From Pseudomonas brassicacearum (lineage in GTDB: Bacteria > Pseudomonadota > Gammaproteobacteria > Pseudomonadales > Pseudomonadaceae): a DNA stretch of 64,000 bases. The notes beneath the pieces were generated by a model. The model worked only from the letters and a program-made list of their open reading frames with translations. It searched no databases and was not told the DNA's origin. Location of the stretch: contig NZ_CP045701.2 of the NCBI RefSeq assembly GCF_009601685.2, positions 5,456,001-5,520,000 on the forward strand, given 5' to 3'. This document shows, piece after piece, positions 1-7,616 of the stretch; the stretch's first letter is position 1; every line of letters begins with the position of its first letter. The translations under genes were made by a program, and so were the position numbers.

Positions 1-134
1 CGCAACAGCACGCCAGTCAATGGCAGTTCCATCTGTCTGGCGATGATGTGGCCAGCCAGGTATTGGCCAGCGGCGCGCAGGTGGTTACTGAGGCGCCGGT
101 CAATTACGCCTTTATTTCGCTGCGGGCGGCATAA
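1..134 (+). CDS. 3' end of an unidentified gene (partial)
   Basis: An open frame enters from the left edge and ends at TAA 132-134, encoding 43 residues that end in NYAFISLRAA. The codon use is typical of the neighbouring genes, so it is probably the tail of a real gene. The visible part holds no motif I recognise, so I assign no family. It is followed at once by a REP doublet, which is usual for gene ends here. Confidence 0.6.
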   Translation, partial: QQHASQWQFHLSGDDVASQVLASGAQVVTEAPVNYAFISLRAA

Positions 135-157
135 GACCCCGGAACGGGCATAACGCC

Positions 158-252
158 CCTGTGGGAGCGGGCTTGCTCGCGAAAGCGGTGGCACATTCAA
201 GATCACCGTCTCAGGCAGATCGCCTTCGCGAGCAAGCCCGCGCCCACAGGGT
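158..252. repeat. REP doublet (GCGAGCAAGC / CTCCCACAG family)
   Basis: Two inverted copies of the short palindromic unit GTGGGAGCGGGCTTGCTCGC lie about 40 bases apart, facing each other, between the partial gene and the dehydrogenase. The same unit recurs at least nine times in the window, always between genes. This matches the REP elements known from fluorescent pseudomonads. Confidence 0.85.
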
Positions 253-343
253 TTTGCCGCATCCCAATCAAGATCCCCCCTCGCCTAACCCTCGCCAGGA
301 ATGTTAGCGTGCTTGGTATCTTCTCCCCGATGAGCCTTGCACG

Positions 344-1315
344 ATGAAAAAAACCGTACTTGCCTTCAGCCGTATCACGCCCCAGGTGGTCGAGCGCCTG
401 CAACAGGACTTCGACGTGATCGTGCCGAGCCCGTCCAAGGGCGATATCAACGCACAGTTCAACGAAGCCCTGCCCCACGCCCACGGGCTGATCGGGGTCG
501 GTCGCAAGCTCGGGCGCGAGCAACTGCAAGGCGCTGCGAACCTGCAAGTGGTGTCCAGTGTGTCGGTGGGCTACGACAACTATGACCTGGCCTACTTCAA
601 TGAGCGCGGGATCATGCTCACCAACACCCCCGACGTACTCACCGAAAGCACCGCCGACCTGGCCTTCGCCCTACTGATGAGCAGCGCCCGGCGCGTGGCC
701 GAACTGGACGCCTGGACCAAGGCCGGGCAATGGCAGGCGACGGTCGGCCCGCAACTGTTCGGCAGCGATGTACATGGCAAGACCCTGGGTATCGTCGGCA
801 TGGGCAACATCGGCGCGGCCATTGCCCGGCGTGGCCGGCTGGGATTCAACATGCCGATCCTCTACAGCGGCAACAGCCGCAAGACCGAGCTGGAAAGCCA
901 GTTGGGCGCACAATTTCGCGAACTGGACCAGTTGCTGGCCGAAGCGGACTTCGTCTGCCTCGTCGTGCCATTGAGCGACAAAACTCGCCATCTGATCGGC
1001 CAGCGCGAACTGGGCCTGATGAAACCGAGCGCCATCCTGGTCAACATTTCCCGGGGCCCGGTGGTGGATGAACCGGCGCTGATCGAAGCCCTGCAGAACA
1101 ATCGCATCCGCGGTGCCGGGCTGGATGTCTACGAGAAAGAACCGCTGGCCGAATCGCCGCTGTTCCAGTTGAAAAACGCCGTCACCCTGCCCCATATCGG
1201 CTCGGCCACCCACGAAACCCGTGCCGCCATGGCCGATCTTGCTGTGGATAACCTGCGCAGTGCATTGCTGGGCGAGCGACCGAAGAACCTGGTCAACCCG
1301 CAAGTCTGGAAATAG
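344..1315 (+). CDS. ghrB: 2-hydroxyacid dehydrogenase, glyoxylate/hydroxypyruvate reductase B type
   Basis: A 323-residue cytoplasmic D-2-hydroxyacid dehydrogenase expected to reduce glyoxylate, hydroxypyruvate or 2-ketogluconate with NADPH. The Rossmann glycine motif GMGNIG is at residues 152-157. The family's catalytic triad is visible as Arg237 (in NISRGPVVD), Glu266 (in DVYEKEP) and His284 (in LPHIGSATH). Length is normal for the GhrB/TkrA group. It appears to be a single-gene unit flanked by repeats. The exact substrate cannot be read from sequence; the absence of kgu-type sugar genes nearby argues weakly against a dedicated 2-ketogluconate role. Confidence 0.85.
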   Translation: MKKTVLAFSRITPQVVERLQQDFDVIVPSPSKGDINAQFNEALPHAHGLIGVGRKLGREQLQGAANLQVVSSVSVGYDNYDLAYFNERGIMLTNTPDVLTESTADLAFALLMSSARRVAELDAWTKAGQWQATVGPQLFGSDVHGKTLGIVGMGNIGAAIARRGRLGFNMPILYSGNSRKTELESQLGAQFRELDQLLAEADFVCLVVPLSDKTRHLIGQRELGLMKPSAILVNISRGPVVDEPALIEALQNNRIRGAGLDVYEKEPLAESPLFQLKNAVTLPHIGSATHETRAAMADLAVDNLRSALLGERPKNLVNPQVWK

Positions 1316-1321
1316 AACAAA

Positions 1322-1457
1322 CGGTGGCGAGGGAGCTTGCTCCCGCTGGGCTGCGCCTGTAGGAGCTGTCGAGCGAAGCGAGGCTGCGATCTTGTTCCAG
1401 ACAATTGAGTCGTGAGCGAAAGATCAAGAGATCGCAGGCTTCGCCAGCTCCTACACG
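1322..1457. repeat. Composite repeat: C-family unit plus B-family element
   Basis: Starts with a GGCGAGGGAGCTTGCTCCCGCTGGG unit-like hairpin (1327-1350) and continues as a B-family element (from TGTAGGAGCTG at 1359 to CAGCTCCTACA at about 1455). The B-family internal sequence includes CGAGGCTGCGATCTT and GAAAGATCAAGAGATCGCAGGC. Its outer end overlaps the stop codon of the EamA transporter gene. Confidence 0.8.
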
Positions 1458-2350
1458 CCCAGCGCGACTTTCGCGGCAACTGGCCGGGGTTTGCGAAACA
1501 CCAGCACGTTCCCCAGCATCACCAGCACCAGCCCCACCAATGCCGGGGCCGTCCACTGATAGCCTTCGGCAAACGCCGAGACGTTCAACGCCACCACTGG
1601 GAACAGGACCGTGCAATACGCCGCGCGCTCCGGCCCCATGCGCCCCACCAGCGTCAAATAGGCAGTGAAGCCGATCACCGAACCCGGGATCACCAGGTAC
1701 AACAGCGAGCCGATGTAGCGCGTGTTCCATTCCATGTCGAACGGGATGCCTTTGAACGCGCACCACACCGCCAACATCGCCGCGCCATAGGCCATGCCCC
1801 AGGCATTGGTGGTCAACGGCTTGAGACCGGCCTTCTGTTGCAGGCTCGACAGCATGTTGCCTGCCGAAAAGCACAAGGTGCCCAGCAACGCCAACGCCAA
1901 CCCAAGCAAGGTTTGCGGGCTTGCGCTATGGCCGGCCAGCTCCGGCCAGAACAGCAGCGCCAGCCCCGAAAGCCCCAAGGCACCGCCCAACAGCACGTTA
2001 CGCGCAATCCGCTGACCGAAGAACACGCGGGCATTGAGGGCATTCCAGAGCGTGGCGGTGGAAAACACCACGGCGACCAACCCACTGGGAATCCACTGGC
2101 TGGCGGTCAGGAAGCACATGAAATTGATGCAGAACAGGCACAGGCCCTGGGCAACGCAAATCAAGTGACCGCGTCGGTTCATCACCTGCAAGCGCCGGCT
2201 GAGCAAGAGCATCGCAAACAGGATCAGGGCCGCAAGGCCGAAGCGATAGACAATCGACACCGGGATGGCGACGACGCCCAATTGCAGTTTCAGGGCAATC
2301 CAGGTGGTGCCCCAGATGAGCACGGTAAGCAGGTACAACGAGAGGTTCAT
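1451..2350 (-). CDS. EamA/DMT-family transporter (RhaT/YdcZ-type exporter)
   Basis: A 299-residue inner-membrane protein with about ten hydrophobic segments and the two EamA repeats. It opens with MNLSLYLLTVLIWGTTWIA, typical of drug/metabolite-transporter family exporters of amino acids or metabolites. The ATG at 2350 is chosen because AGGAG lies eight bases upstream; an upstream TTG at 2368 lacks such a site. It is divergent from an AraC regulator with 137 bases between, so that regulator probably controls it. The TAG stop is made by the end of a dispersed repeat (TAGGAGCTGG), so the original C-terminus may have been altered. Substrate unknown. Confidence 0.85.
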   Translation of the reverse strand: MNLSLYLLTVLIWGTTWIALKLQLGVVAIPVSIVYRFGLAALILFAMLLLSRRLQVMNRRGHLICVAQGLCLFCINFMCFLTASQWIPSGLVAVVFSTATLWNALNARVFFGQRIARNVLLGGALGLSGLALLFWPELAGHSASPQTLLGLALALLGTLCFSAGNMLSSLQQKAGLKPLTTNAWGMAYGAAMLAVWCAFKGIPFDMEWNTRYIGSLLYLVIPGSVIGFTAYLTLVGRMGPERAAYCTVLFPVVALNVSAFAEGYQWTAPALVGLVLVMLGNVLVFRKPRPVAAKVALGV

Positions 2351-2487
2351 GGCGACGGCTCCTGACAATGACGCCCAGTGTCACGCCACTGCTGCTGCAG
2401 CACTTGCGTAAACTTGCGGTTTTTGTCCGCTGCCAGGCTGGCACGGATGGGCCGACGGAGTAGGATGCAGGCGTTGGAGAACCGATC

Positions 2488-3363
2488 ATGTCCACACTGC
2501 AAACCCTGCAAGTCTTTCAAGCCCTCAACAGCTCGCCCAATGCTCGTCTGGAGCACAGCGCCGAGCTCGGGGACGGCTTGGCGGCCGCTTTGTGGAGCAA
2601 TCACCACGACGCCCGGGACTACGAGGCGCCAACGCACCATACGCTGTCGTGCTACATCGCGGGCGGCACCGGTACGTTTCGCCGCGAGCGGCCCGACACC
2701 ACAGGGGCGCCCGACAAACTCTGCATCCTGCCGGCCGGGCATGAGTCAGCCTGGGTCATCAACGGCGACATTCGCCTCGCTCACCTGTATTTCAGCGCTG
2801 AACAATTTGCCCTTGGTTGCGTCACGCTGCTGGACCGCGAGCCCAGGCAGGTACAACTGCACGAGGAGACTTTCCTCGACGACCCGCGACAGGCACAGCG
2901 TTTTCGCCAGTTGATCGCGCTGAACTGGGACGAACCCGGTGAGCGCTTGCTGACCACCAGCCTGGCCCATGACTTGCTCAATCACCTGCTGCTCAGCCAG
3001 GTTGGCCAGCGCCAGGGGCTTCGCCTCAAAGGTGGCCTGGCCGCTCATCAGCGGCGGTTGCTGGTGGATTACGTCGACAGCCACCTGGCCGACGCCATCA
3101 GCCTTGGCCAATTGGCGGCGCTGTGTGCGTTGTCCGAATATCACTTCGCTCGGATGTTCCGCGAAAGCTTCGGGCTGCCACCTCATCAATATGTACTGGC
3201 TAGGCGCTTGACCTGCGCGCGGCATTTGCTGCGCACCACCTCACAACCGCTGGGCGACGTGGCATTGGCCTGCGGATTCGCCAGCGCCAGCCACTTCACC
3301 AATCGTTTCCGCCAAGCCCTGGGGGCGACGCCTGGGGAGTATCGGCAGGCGTTTTTGCGCTAG
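2488..3363 (+). CDS. AraC-family transcriptional regulator
   Basis: A 291-residue protein with an N-terminal cupin-like sensing region (roughly 1-175) and a C-terminal double helix-turn-helix (roughly 190-290). The C-terminal half shows the classic pattern ISLGQLAALCALSEYHFARMF followed by the second-helix signature DVALACGFASASHFTNRFRQ and GATPGEYR. A GGAG ribosome site lies eight to ten bases before the ATG. The divergent EamA exporter is the likely target. The effector is unknown. Confidence 0.88.
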   Translation: MSTLQTLQVFQALNSSPNARLEHSAELGDGLAAALWSNHHDARDYEAPTHHTLSCYIAGGTGTFRRERPDTTGAPDKLCILPAGHESAWVINGDIRLAHLYFSAEQFALGCVTLLDREPRQVQLHEETFLDDPRQAQRFRQLIALNWDEPGERLLTTSLAHDLLNHLLLSQVGQRQGLRLKGGLAAHQRRLLVDYVDSHLADAISLGQLAALCALSEYHFARMFRESFGLPPHQYVLARRLTCARHLLRTTSQPLGDVALACGFASASHFTNRFRQALGATPGEYRQAFLR

Positions 3364-3371
3364 CGCCGGCT

Positions 3372-3403
3372 ATCGGCATCGCGAGCAAGCCCGCTCCCAC
3401 AGG
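3372..3403. repeat. Single REP unit
   Basis: One copy of ATCGCGAGCAAGCCCGCTCCCACAGG follows the AraC gene stop by about ten bases. Confidence 0.75.
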
Positions 3404-3443
3404 AGAATGTGATCACTGCAGGAGCGCGAGACCGATAAAAACA

Positions 3444-3473
3444 AAACGGGCCTGCGATTGCAGGCCCGTTTTT
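3444..3473. terminator. Bidirectional intrinsic terminator
   Basis: A perfect 12-bp stem (AAACGGGCCTGC / GCAGGCCCGTTT) with loop GATT, followed by T on the + strand and preceded by an A-rich stretch that gives T on the - strand. It serves the convergent AraC and ribosome-associated protein genes. Confidence 0.85.
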
Positions 3474-3499
3474 CAGTCGCACGTGAAATGAACGAAGTT

Positions 3500-3910
3500 T
3501 CAGCCGTGAAGGGCAGCCCGTTCGTTCTCCAGGAATTCCTCTTCCAGCAGCGCATCGGCCAAGGCTACGGATTCAGTTGGCGTCGAATCGGCTGCGCGCT
3601 TGCCGCGCAGTTTGCCGAACAAATGCTCCAGGGCATTTTCAAGTTTGGTGGCCGCGCCTTCTATCGCCAGCTCCAGCGATTCGGCCTTGTGCGTCACGGA
3701 GACCGGCTGATGGCCCTTCGGCCGAGCTTCAAGCTGGCAACGCAGATCATGGGGACCCGGCTTATCGCCGTTCTCGTCCCGCAGATGAACCTCGACCCGT
3801 GTCAGGTCCTCTTCATAACGTTCGAGCGTGCTTTCGATGGTAGTACGTACCCACTCCTCCAGTCGGATGCTGCTTTGAATATGGTTATCGCTGTTGACTT
3901 GGATTTGCAT
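3500..3910 (-). CDS. HPF/RaiA-family ribosome-associated protein
   Basis: A 136-residue protein that begins MQIQVNSDNHIQSS and carries the sigma-54 modulation/ribosome-hibernation fold: an internal LTRVEVHLRDENGDK strand and a C-terminal helical stretch rich in Glu and Ala. Family members bind the 30S decoding region during stress or stationary phase. The ATG is preceded by GGATG. This is a paralogue-type protein, not the short Hpf normally found beside rpoN, since no rpoN or pts genes lie nearby. Its physiological role is inferred only from family. Confidence 0.8.
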   Translation of the reverse strand: MQIQVNSDNHIQSSIRLEEWVRTTIESTLERYEEDLTRVEVHLRDENGDKPGPHDLRCQLEARPKGHQPVSVTHKAESLELAIEGAATKLENALEHLFGKLRGKRAADSTPTESVALADALLEEEFLENERAALHG

Positions 3911-4417
3911 AGTTCATCCCTTATTTCAGCTAGCTCGCCGGGAGCCGTCGACGTTGATGCAACGGCCCCTTGAATACAGAGTCGGGCTGGCGGAAGAACA
4001 ATTCAAGCCCTAAAAAAAGATAAATATTCATATGCAAATAAAGCCAGACAACGGGCAAAAGCGCTGTTAATGTCGGGAGTTGCCCCGCCCCGCTATCCCA
4101 CCGCCTATCGCCTCCCCTCCTGCACCGTCAGCGAACATCCACGCTTTATTGCCCCGAAACGGGCAGCGGCCACAGCCGCATTCCAGAGCGTTTGGCGCCC
4201 AGGCTCCGGGATCATTGTCCGACAGTTTTTCCGGCATGCCACTTGCTAACTCCCTGTAGGAGCTGCCGCAGGCTGCGATCTTTTGATCTTGAGGCCTGCC
4301 CGGCCCCTGGAATCTTGAGATGAATACGATCATGGAATGGCCGGTGGTCCGGTGTTGCGAACTAATCCCGATCACGGCCGGTCAACAACTGCACGTTCAA
4401 TCAGGCGGTGACGCATC
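3911..4417. other. 507-bp gap without a convincing gene
   Basis: Contains an A/T-rich stretch at about 4009-4040 (likely the promoter zone of the divergent genes) and a half copy of the B-family repeat at 4254-4290 (TGTAGGAGCTGCCGCAGGCTGCGATCTTTTGATC). A possible 102-residue frame on the - strand has no homology I can see and no ribosome site. Confidence 0.6.
4254..4290 (+). repeat. Half copy of B-family repeat
   Basis: Has only the left arm (TGTAGGAGCTGCCGCAGGCTGCGATC) and one GATCTTTT unit. The right arm is missing. Confidence 0.7.
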
Positions 4418-4735
4418 ATGGACAACCCTTTTCAGATCATTACCGACGCCTTTGCGCCGCATTATCAAATCAACCTGAGTATCCAAGGCCTGGACGGCAG
4501 CATCATGCTGACCCTGTCCAAGAGCGGGCGCATCGTCGCCAAACGCATGATCAGCGCCCAGCAGCGCAACGACCCGGAGCGGCTCAAGCGCCTGGTGCAA
4601 AGCATTCAGTTCGGTATCGCCATCGAGCAGGGCCACAGCGCCGTGGCCATCCTCGAAGCCATGACCGGCGGTGACAACATCAAGCTGCCACCACCGCACG
4701 CGCAGGGGCCGGCGTCCTCTGCCGCCGGGATCTAG
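4418..4735 (+). CDS. DUF3509 domain-containing protein
   Basis: A 105-residue protein of the Pseudomonas-restricted DUF3509 family, starting MDNPFQIITDAFAPHYQINL and containing the family-typical LSKSGRIVAKRMIS. No signal peptide or membrane segment is visible, and no function is known. An AGGCGG ribosome site precedes the ATG. Its last four bases overlap the stop of the convergent psiE-type gene. Confidence 0.85.
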   Translation: MDNPFQIITDAFAPHYQINLSIQGLDGSIMLTLSKSGRIVAKRMISAQQRNDPERLKRLVQSIQFGIAIEQGHSAVAILEAMTGGDNIKLPPPHAQGPASSAAGI

Positions 4736-5232
4736 ATTTCTCCTTTCTCCACTTCGGCATGCTCGCTGGAACCCGCGCCGACCTTGCGGTGTGGGTGCTC
4801 GATCTTCACCGAGGGGAACTGCGACGAAGCGTAGCGCACCACCAGGATCGAAAACGCCAGCAGCAGGATGCCCCCGCACAGGTAGATGATCCCCAGGTCT
4901 GGCGGGCTGTGATGGGAAACGTTGGAAATCAGCAGTCGCGTCAGCGCCGTGATCGCCACGTAGATCAAAAACCGCACCGGCATGTGGTTGGTCTTGAAGT
5001 AGATCCCGACCATCGCCCCCAATTCCAGGTAGATGAACAGCAGCAGGATGTCATCGATCTTGATGTGCCCCGCCTCGATCATCTGCAAAAATTCCATCAC
5101 TGCCGCCCACGCGGTCACCGCACCGATGGCGAACAGGGCCAGGTAATGGAAGGTCTCGACGAACAGGTTGCCCAGGGATTCGGCCAGCTGATGCACGTTC
5201 TGGCGCAGATTCTCGGCCCAGTTGATTTTCAC
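4732..5232 (-). CDS. psiE: PsiE-family membrane protein
   Basis: A 166-residue protein with four hydrophobic helices (about 25-50, 60-80, 85-105, 118-140), matching the phosphate-starvation-inducible PsiE family. The motifs HYLALFAIGAVTAW and LLLFIYLELGAMVGIYFKT are characteristic. The start is GTG at 5232 with AAGGA about ten bases upstream. It is an inner-membrane protein of unknown biochemical role. It converges on the DUF3509 gene with a four-base overlap. Confidence 0.85.
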   Translation of the reverse strand: MKINWAENLRQNVHQLAESLGNLFVETFHYLALFAIGAVTAWAAVMEFLQMIEAGHIKIDDILLLFIYLELGAMVGIYFKTNHMPVRFLIYVAITALTRLLISNVSHHSPPDLGIIYLCGGILLLAFSILVVRYASSQFPSVKIEHPHRKVGAGSSEHAEVEKGEI

Positions 5233-5373
5233 GATGTAGTTTCCTTAGGTCGGCTCGACCGGATGATGCGGGTTGGACGTGACGGTTGTTCTGCATGCAG
5301 AAAAAAGGCCAGCGACTGAGGGTGAGATGGCGATAGGCTGGCATCCGGCACTTTTGCGAGCTTCATGCGGCCT

Positions 5374-5422
5374 TATCGCGAGCAAGCTTTGCTCCCACAC
5401 AAGCTTTGCTCCTGCACAAGCC
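5374..5422. repeat. Degenerate REP with a partial tandem copy
   Basis: GCGAGCAAGCTTTGCTCCCACAC is followed directly by CAAGCTTTGCTCCTGCACAAGCC, a second worn copy of the same half. Confidence 0.65.
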
Positions 5423-5497
5423 TTGTCCTCACATGTCGAAATCGGTCTACATTAAAAAGCCACTATCCAAAGCAACAGGATTCGCTTATTCTTTTGC

Positions 5498-5513
5498 CTG
5501 TATATAAATACAG
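5498..5513. promoter_or_regulatory. LexA (SOS) box
   Basis: CTGTATATAAATACAG matches the gamma-proteobacterial LexA consensus CTGT-N8-ACAG exactly, 42 bases before the ATG of the YebG-family gene. It predicts repression by LexA and induction by DNA damage. Confidence 0.9.
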
Positions 5514-5555
5514 TAGTCACAAAGACAACCAATGTGAAGGCATGTGAGGTGGTGA

Positions 5556-5816
5556 ATGGCCGTCGAAGTGGTATACCGCAGCAGCCGAGATCTGGAGCGC
5601 TTGTTCATGGATAAAGCCGAAGCTGACCGTCATGACAAAATGCTGGAACTCGCCGAATTGCTGGCCGAGGTGTTGCAAAAAGCCGTTCCATCGCTGAGCG
5701 AGCAACAGGTCGAGGAAGCCGGGATCTACATGGCGAAGAATCGCGATGTGTTTGCCAAGGCATTCAAGAGCCAGCCGGACGCCTTGTCCGAACTGCTCAA
5801 TCCGTCGGACGAATGA
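5556..5816 (+). CDS. yebG: YebG-family DNA-damage-inducible protein
   Basis: An 86-residue protein beginning MAVEVVYRSSRDLERLFMDK, with the family's helical C-terminus (LSEQQVEEAGIYMAKNRDVFAKAF). YebG is a small SOS-regulated protein of unknown biochemical function, and the perfect LexA box upstream supports that regulation here. A GAGGTGGTGA stretch provides the ribosome site. The transcript ends at a long hairpin made from a dispersed repeat (5819-5884). Confidence 0.9.
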   Translation: MAVEVVYRSSRDLERLFMDKAEADRHDKMLELAELLAEVLQKAVPSLSEQQVEEAGIYMAKNRDVFAKAFKSQPDALSELLNPSDE

Positions 5817-5818
5817 CC

Positions 5819-5884
5819 AAAAGATCGCAGCCTTCGGCAGCGCCTACACCGCGTAGGCGCTGCCGAAGGCTGCGATCTTTTTTT
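5819..5884 (+). terminator. Terminator built from a B-family repeat
   Basis: A 27-bp perfect inverted repeat (AAGATCGCAGCCTTCGGCAG... at 5821-5847 pairing with 5853-5879) with a five-base loop, followed by seven T. The arms are those of the B-family repeat, shortened to a perfect hairpin. It should terminate yebG, and with the A residues on its other side may also work for the convergent MocR-type gene. Confidence 0.85.
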
Positions 5885-7274
5885 AGTAATAACGGCGCGG
5901 ATCCGAATCGATCAGGCTCGCCAGCTTGGTCAGGGCGAAACGCAGTTCGTCCTGGCTGGTAGGGGACATCAACACCAGCCGTACACAGCGGGTGGTCCCT
6001 GAGCGCTCAGCCTGGAACTGGGTGCCGCTGAGCACCAATACGCCGTTGGCCCGGGCGAGCATGGTGAACTCGTCGCTGGTCCAGGGCTCCGGCAGCGTCA
6101 ACCAGACATGATAGGAATATGGCTGGGTCTTGAGCTCGAAATTGGCAAAGATTTCCCGGGCGATGGCTTGTCTTCCCGCCGCCTCGTTGCGCTGGATACG
6201 AATCAGCTTCTTGTCCAGGCCCTCGGTAATCACATTGCTGGCCAACTGCGCGGTCAATGGTGACGGCATCCAGACGCTGCTGCGCACCATCGAGGTCAGG
6301 CGCGACAGCAGTTTCGGCGGGCTGTAGATATAACCGACGCGAAGCGCCGGCATGACCGATTTCGACAAGCTGGTCAGGTAGACCGAACGGTCCGGCGCAA
6401 AAGCCGACAGTGGTTTGATAGACGGATCGGTGGCAAGGAAACCATAGATGTCATCGTCCAGGATGATGAAATCGAACTCCTCGGCAAGCGCGGCGATCTG
6501 GGCCCGACGCTTCTGCGACATGATCGCCGCTGTCGGGTTCTGGCAGGTCGCCACGCAGACCAGCATCGCCGGCTTCTCTCGCAGGCACAGTTCGCGCAAT
6601 GCTTCGGGAATGATGCCTTCGTCATCCATAGGCACGCCACGCAGGCGGCGTTCCAGGCCATGGGCCAGGGAAATGATCCCCGGGTAGCAAAGCGCTTCGC
6701 AGAGCACCAGGTCACCGGCGTTGGTCAGGGCGCTCATCGCCACCATCAAGCCATGCTGGGCCCCTGCCGTAATCACCACTTGCTGCCATTGCGCGTCGGG
6801 CAATGAATGACGCAACCATTGCGCCCCGGCCTCGCGATGCGCCGGGTGCCCACCATCCGGCGCGTAATCGAGTGCGCGCGCGAAATCGGTGCTCTTTGCC
6901 ATGCCCACCAGCGCGCCACGCAACCAGTACTCCAGGGTTTCGCTGTAGGGCTTGATGATCGAAAGGTCGAGCAGTTCGGATTGCCCCAGGTTCAGCGGCG
7001 CGGCGGCGCTGTTGCTGGCCGGCAGCTCCAGTTGCTTCTGGTTGAGCACGTAGGTGCCACGCCCCACTTCCCCCTGCACCAACCGACGCCGATGAGCTTC
7101 GCTATAGGCCCGGCTGATGGTGCCCGGCGTGACATTCAAGGTGGTGGCCAGCTCCCGCAAGGTCGGCAGGCGATCGCCCTCGTTCAGCACGCCGTTGTTG
7201 ATATCGCGCGCCAACGCATCGGCAATCGACAAATACATCGGCTGGCTGAACTCGCTTAGCTGGGGAACCCACAT
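5883..7274 (-). CDS. MocR-type GntR/aminotransferase regulator
   Basis: A 463-residue PLP-dependent regulator. It has an N-terminal winged helix (about 1-80; LPTLRELATTLNVTPGTISRAYSEAHRR) fused to a fold-type I aminotransferase domain (about 110-460). The PLP lysine is probably in SLSKSVMPALRVGY and the PLP aspartate in IILDDDIYGFL. MocR proteins sense an amino-acid or PLP adduct and control divergent genes. It faces a five-gene operon with two PLP enzymes, so it is probably its regulator. The divergent spacer holds repeated GAATC/GATTC boxes. Confidence 0.9.
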   Translation of the reverse strand: MWVPQLSEFSQPMYLSIADALARDINNGVLNEGDRLPTLRELATTLNVTPGTISRAYSEAHRRRLVQGEVGRGTYVLNQKQLELPASNSAAAPLNLGQSELLDLSIIKPYSETLEYWLRGALVGMAKSTDFARALDYAPDGGHPAHREAGAQWLRHSLPDAQWQQVVITAGAQHGLMVAMSALTNAGDLVLCEALCYPGIISLAHGLERRLRGVPMDDEGIIPEALRELCLREKPAMLVCVATCQNPTAAIMSQKRRAQIAALAEEFDFIILDDDIYGFLATDPSIKPLSAFAPDRSVYLTSLSKSVMPALRVGYIYSPPKLLSRLTSMVRSSVWMPSPLTAQLASNVITEGLDKKLIRIQRNEAAGRQAIAREIFANFELKTQPYSYHVWLTLPEPWTSDEFTMLARANGVLVLSGTQFQAERSGTTRCVRLVLMSPTSQDELRFALTKLASLIDSDPRRYY

Positions 7275-7616
7275 GAATGATCACTGCCCATCGTAGAAAT
7301 GATGAATATCCGAGCATATCACATGGAGGTTAGGCAACTAATAATTCGACACAATCAGCCATTTGAATCGATTGATTCGATTATTGAATCGTTTCTCAAT
7401 GCGACACGAATAAATTTTTAGAACAAATATTATTATTAAAAATCAATCAGTTAACTTTAAAAAATCGCAAAAACCGTCCGTCATAGCAGAAAAATATCTC
7501 GTAACAATCCAGCTTCCTATTGAATCAACTCAATTCATTCAAATACACTGATTCCGAATCGAAGCAATCGACTCAATCATTCACTGCGTGCTTCTGTCGC
7601 GCCAAGTCGAGACATC
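7275..7616. promoter_or_regulatory. Divergent control region of the MocR-BenE cluster
   Basis: A 342-bp A/T-rich spacer, unusual for this GC-rich window. It contains GAATC at 7365, GATTC at 7374 and GAATC at 7386, then a second cluster (GAATC 7522, GATTC 7550, GAATC 7556) near the transporter start. The inverted GAATC-GATT-GATTC at 7365-7378 is a good candidate MocR operator. No classical promoter could be assigned with confidence. Confidence 0.5.

Larger units (their letters stand above)
5233..5555. other. Intergenic region with REP remnant and SOS promoter
   Basis: Between psiE and the yebG-type gene. Holds a decayed REP stretch (5374-5422, ATCGCGAGCAAGCTTTGCTCCCACAC and a partial tandem) and the LexA box at 5498-5513. 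Nothing else recognisable. Confidence 0.65.

Noticed and set aside
203..585. Several short frames overlapping the start of the dehydrogenase gene
   Set aside because: They run through the REP doublet and the real gene on other frames and have no supporting features.
4067..4375. A 102-residue frame on the - strand
   Set aside because: No ribosome site, crosses a repeat half, composition not protein-like.
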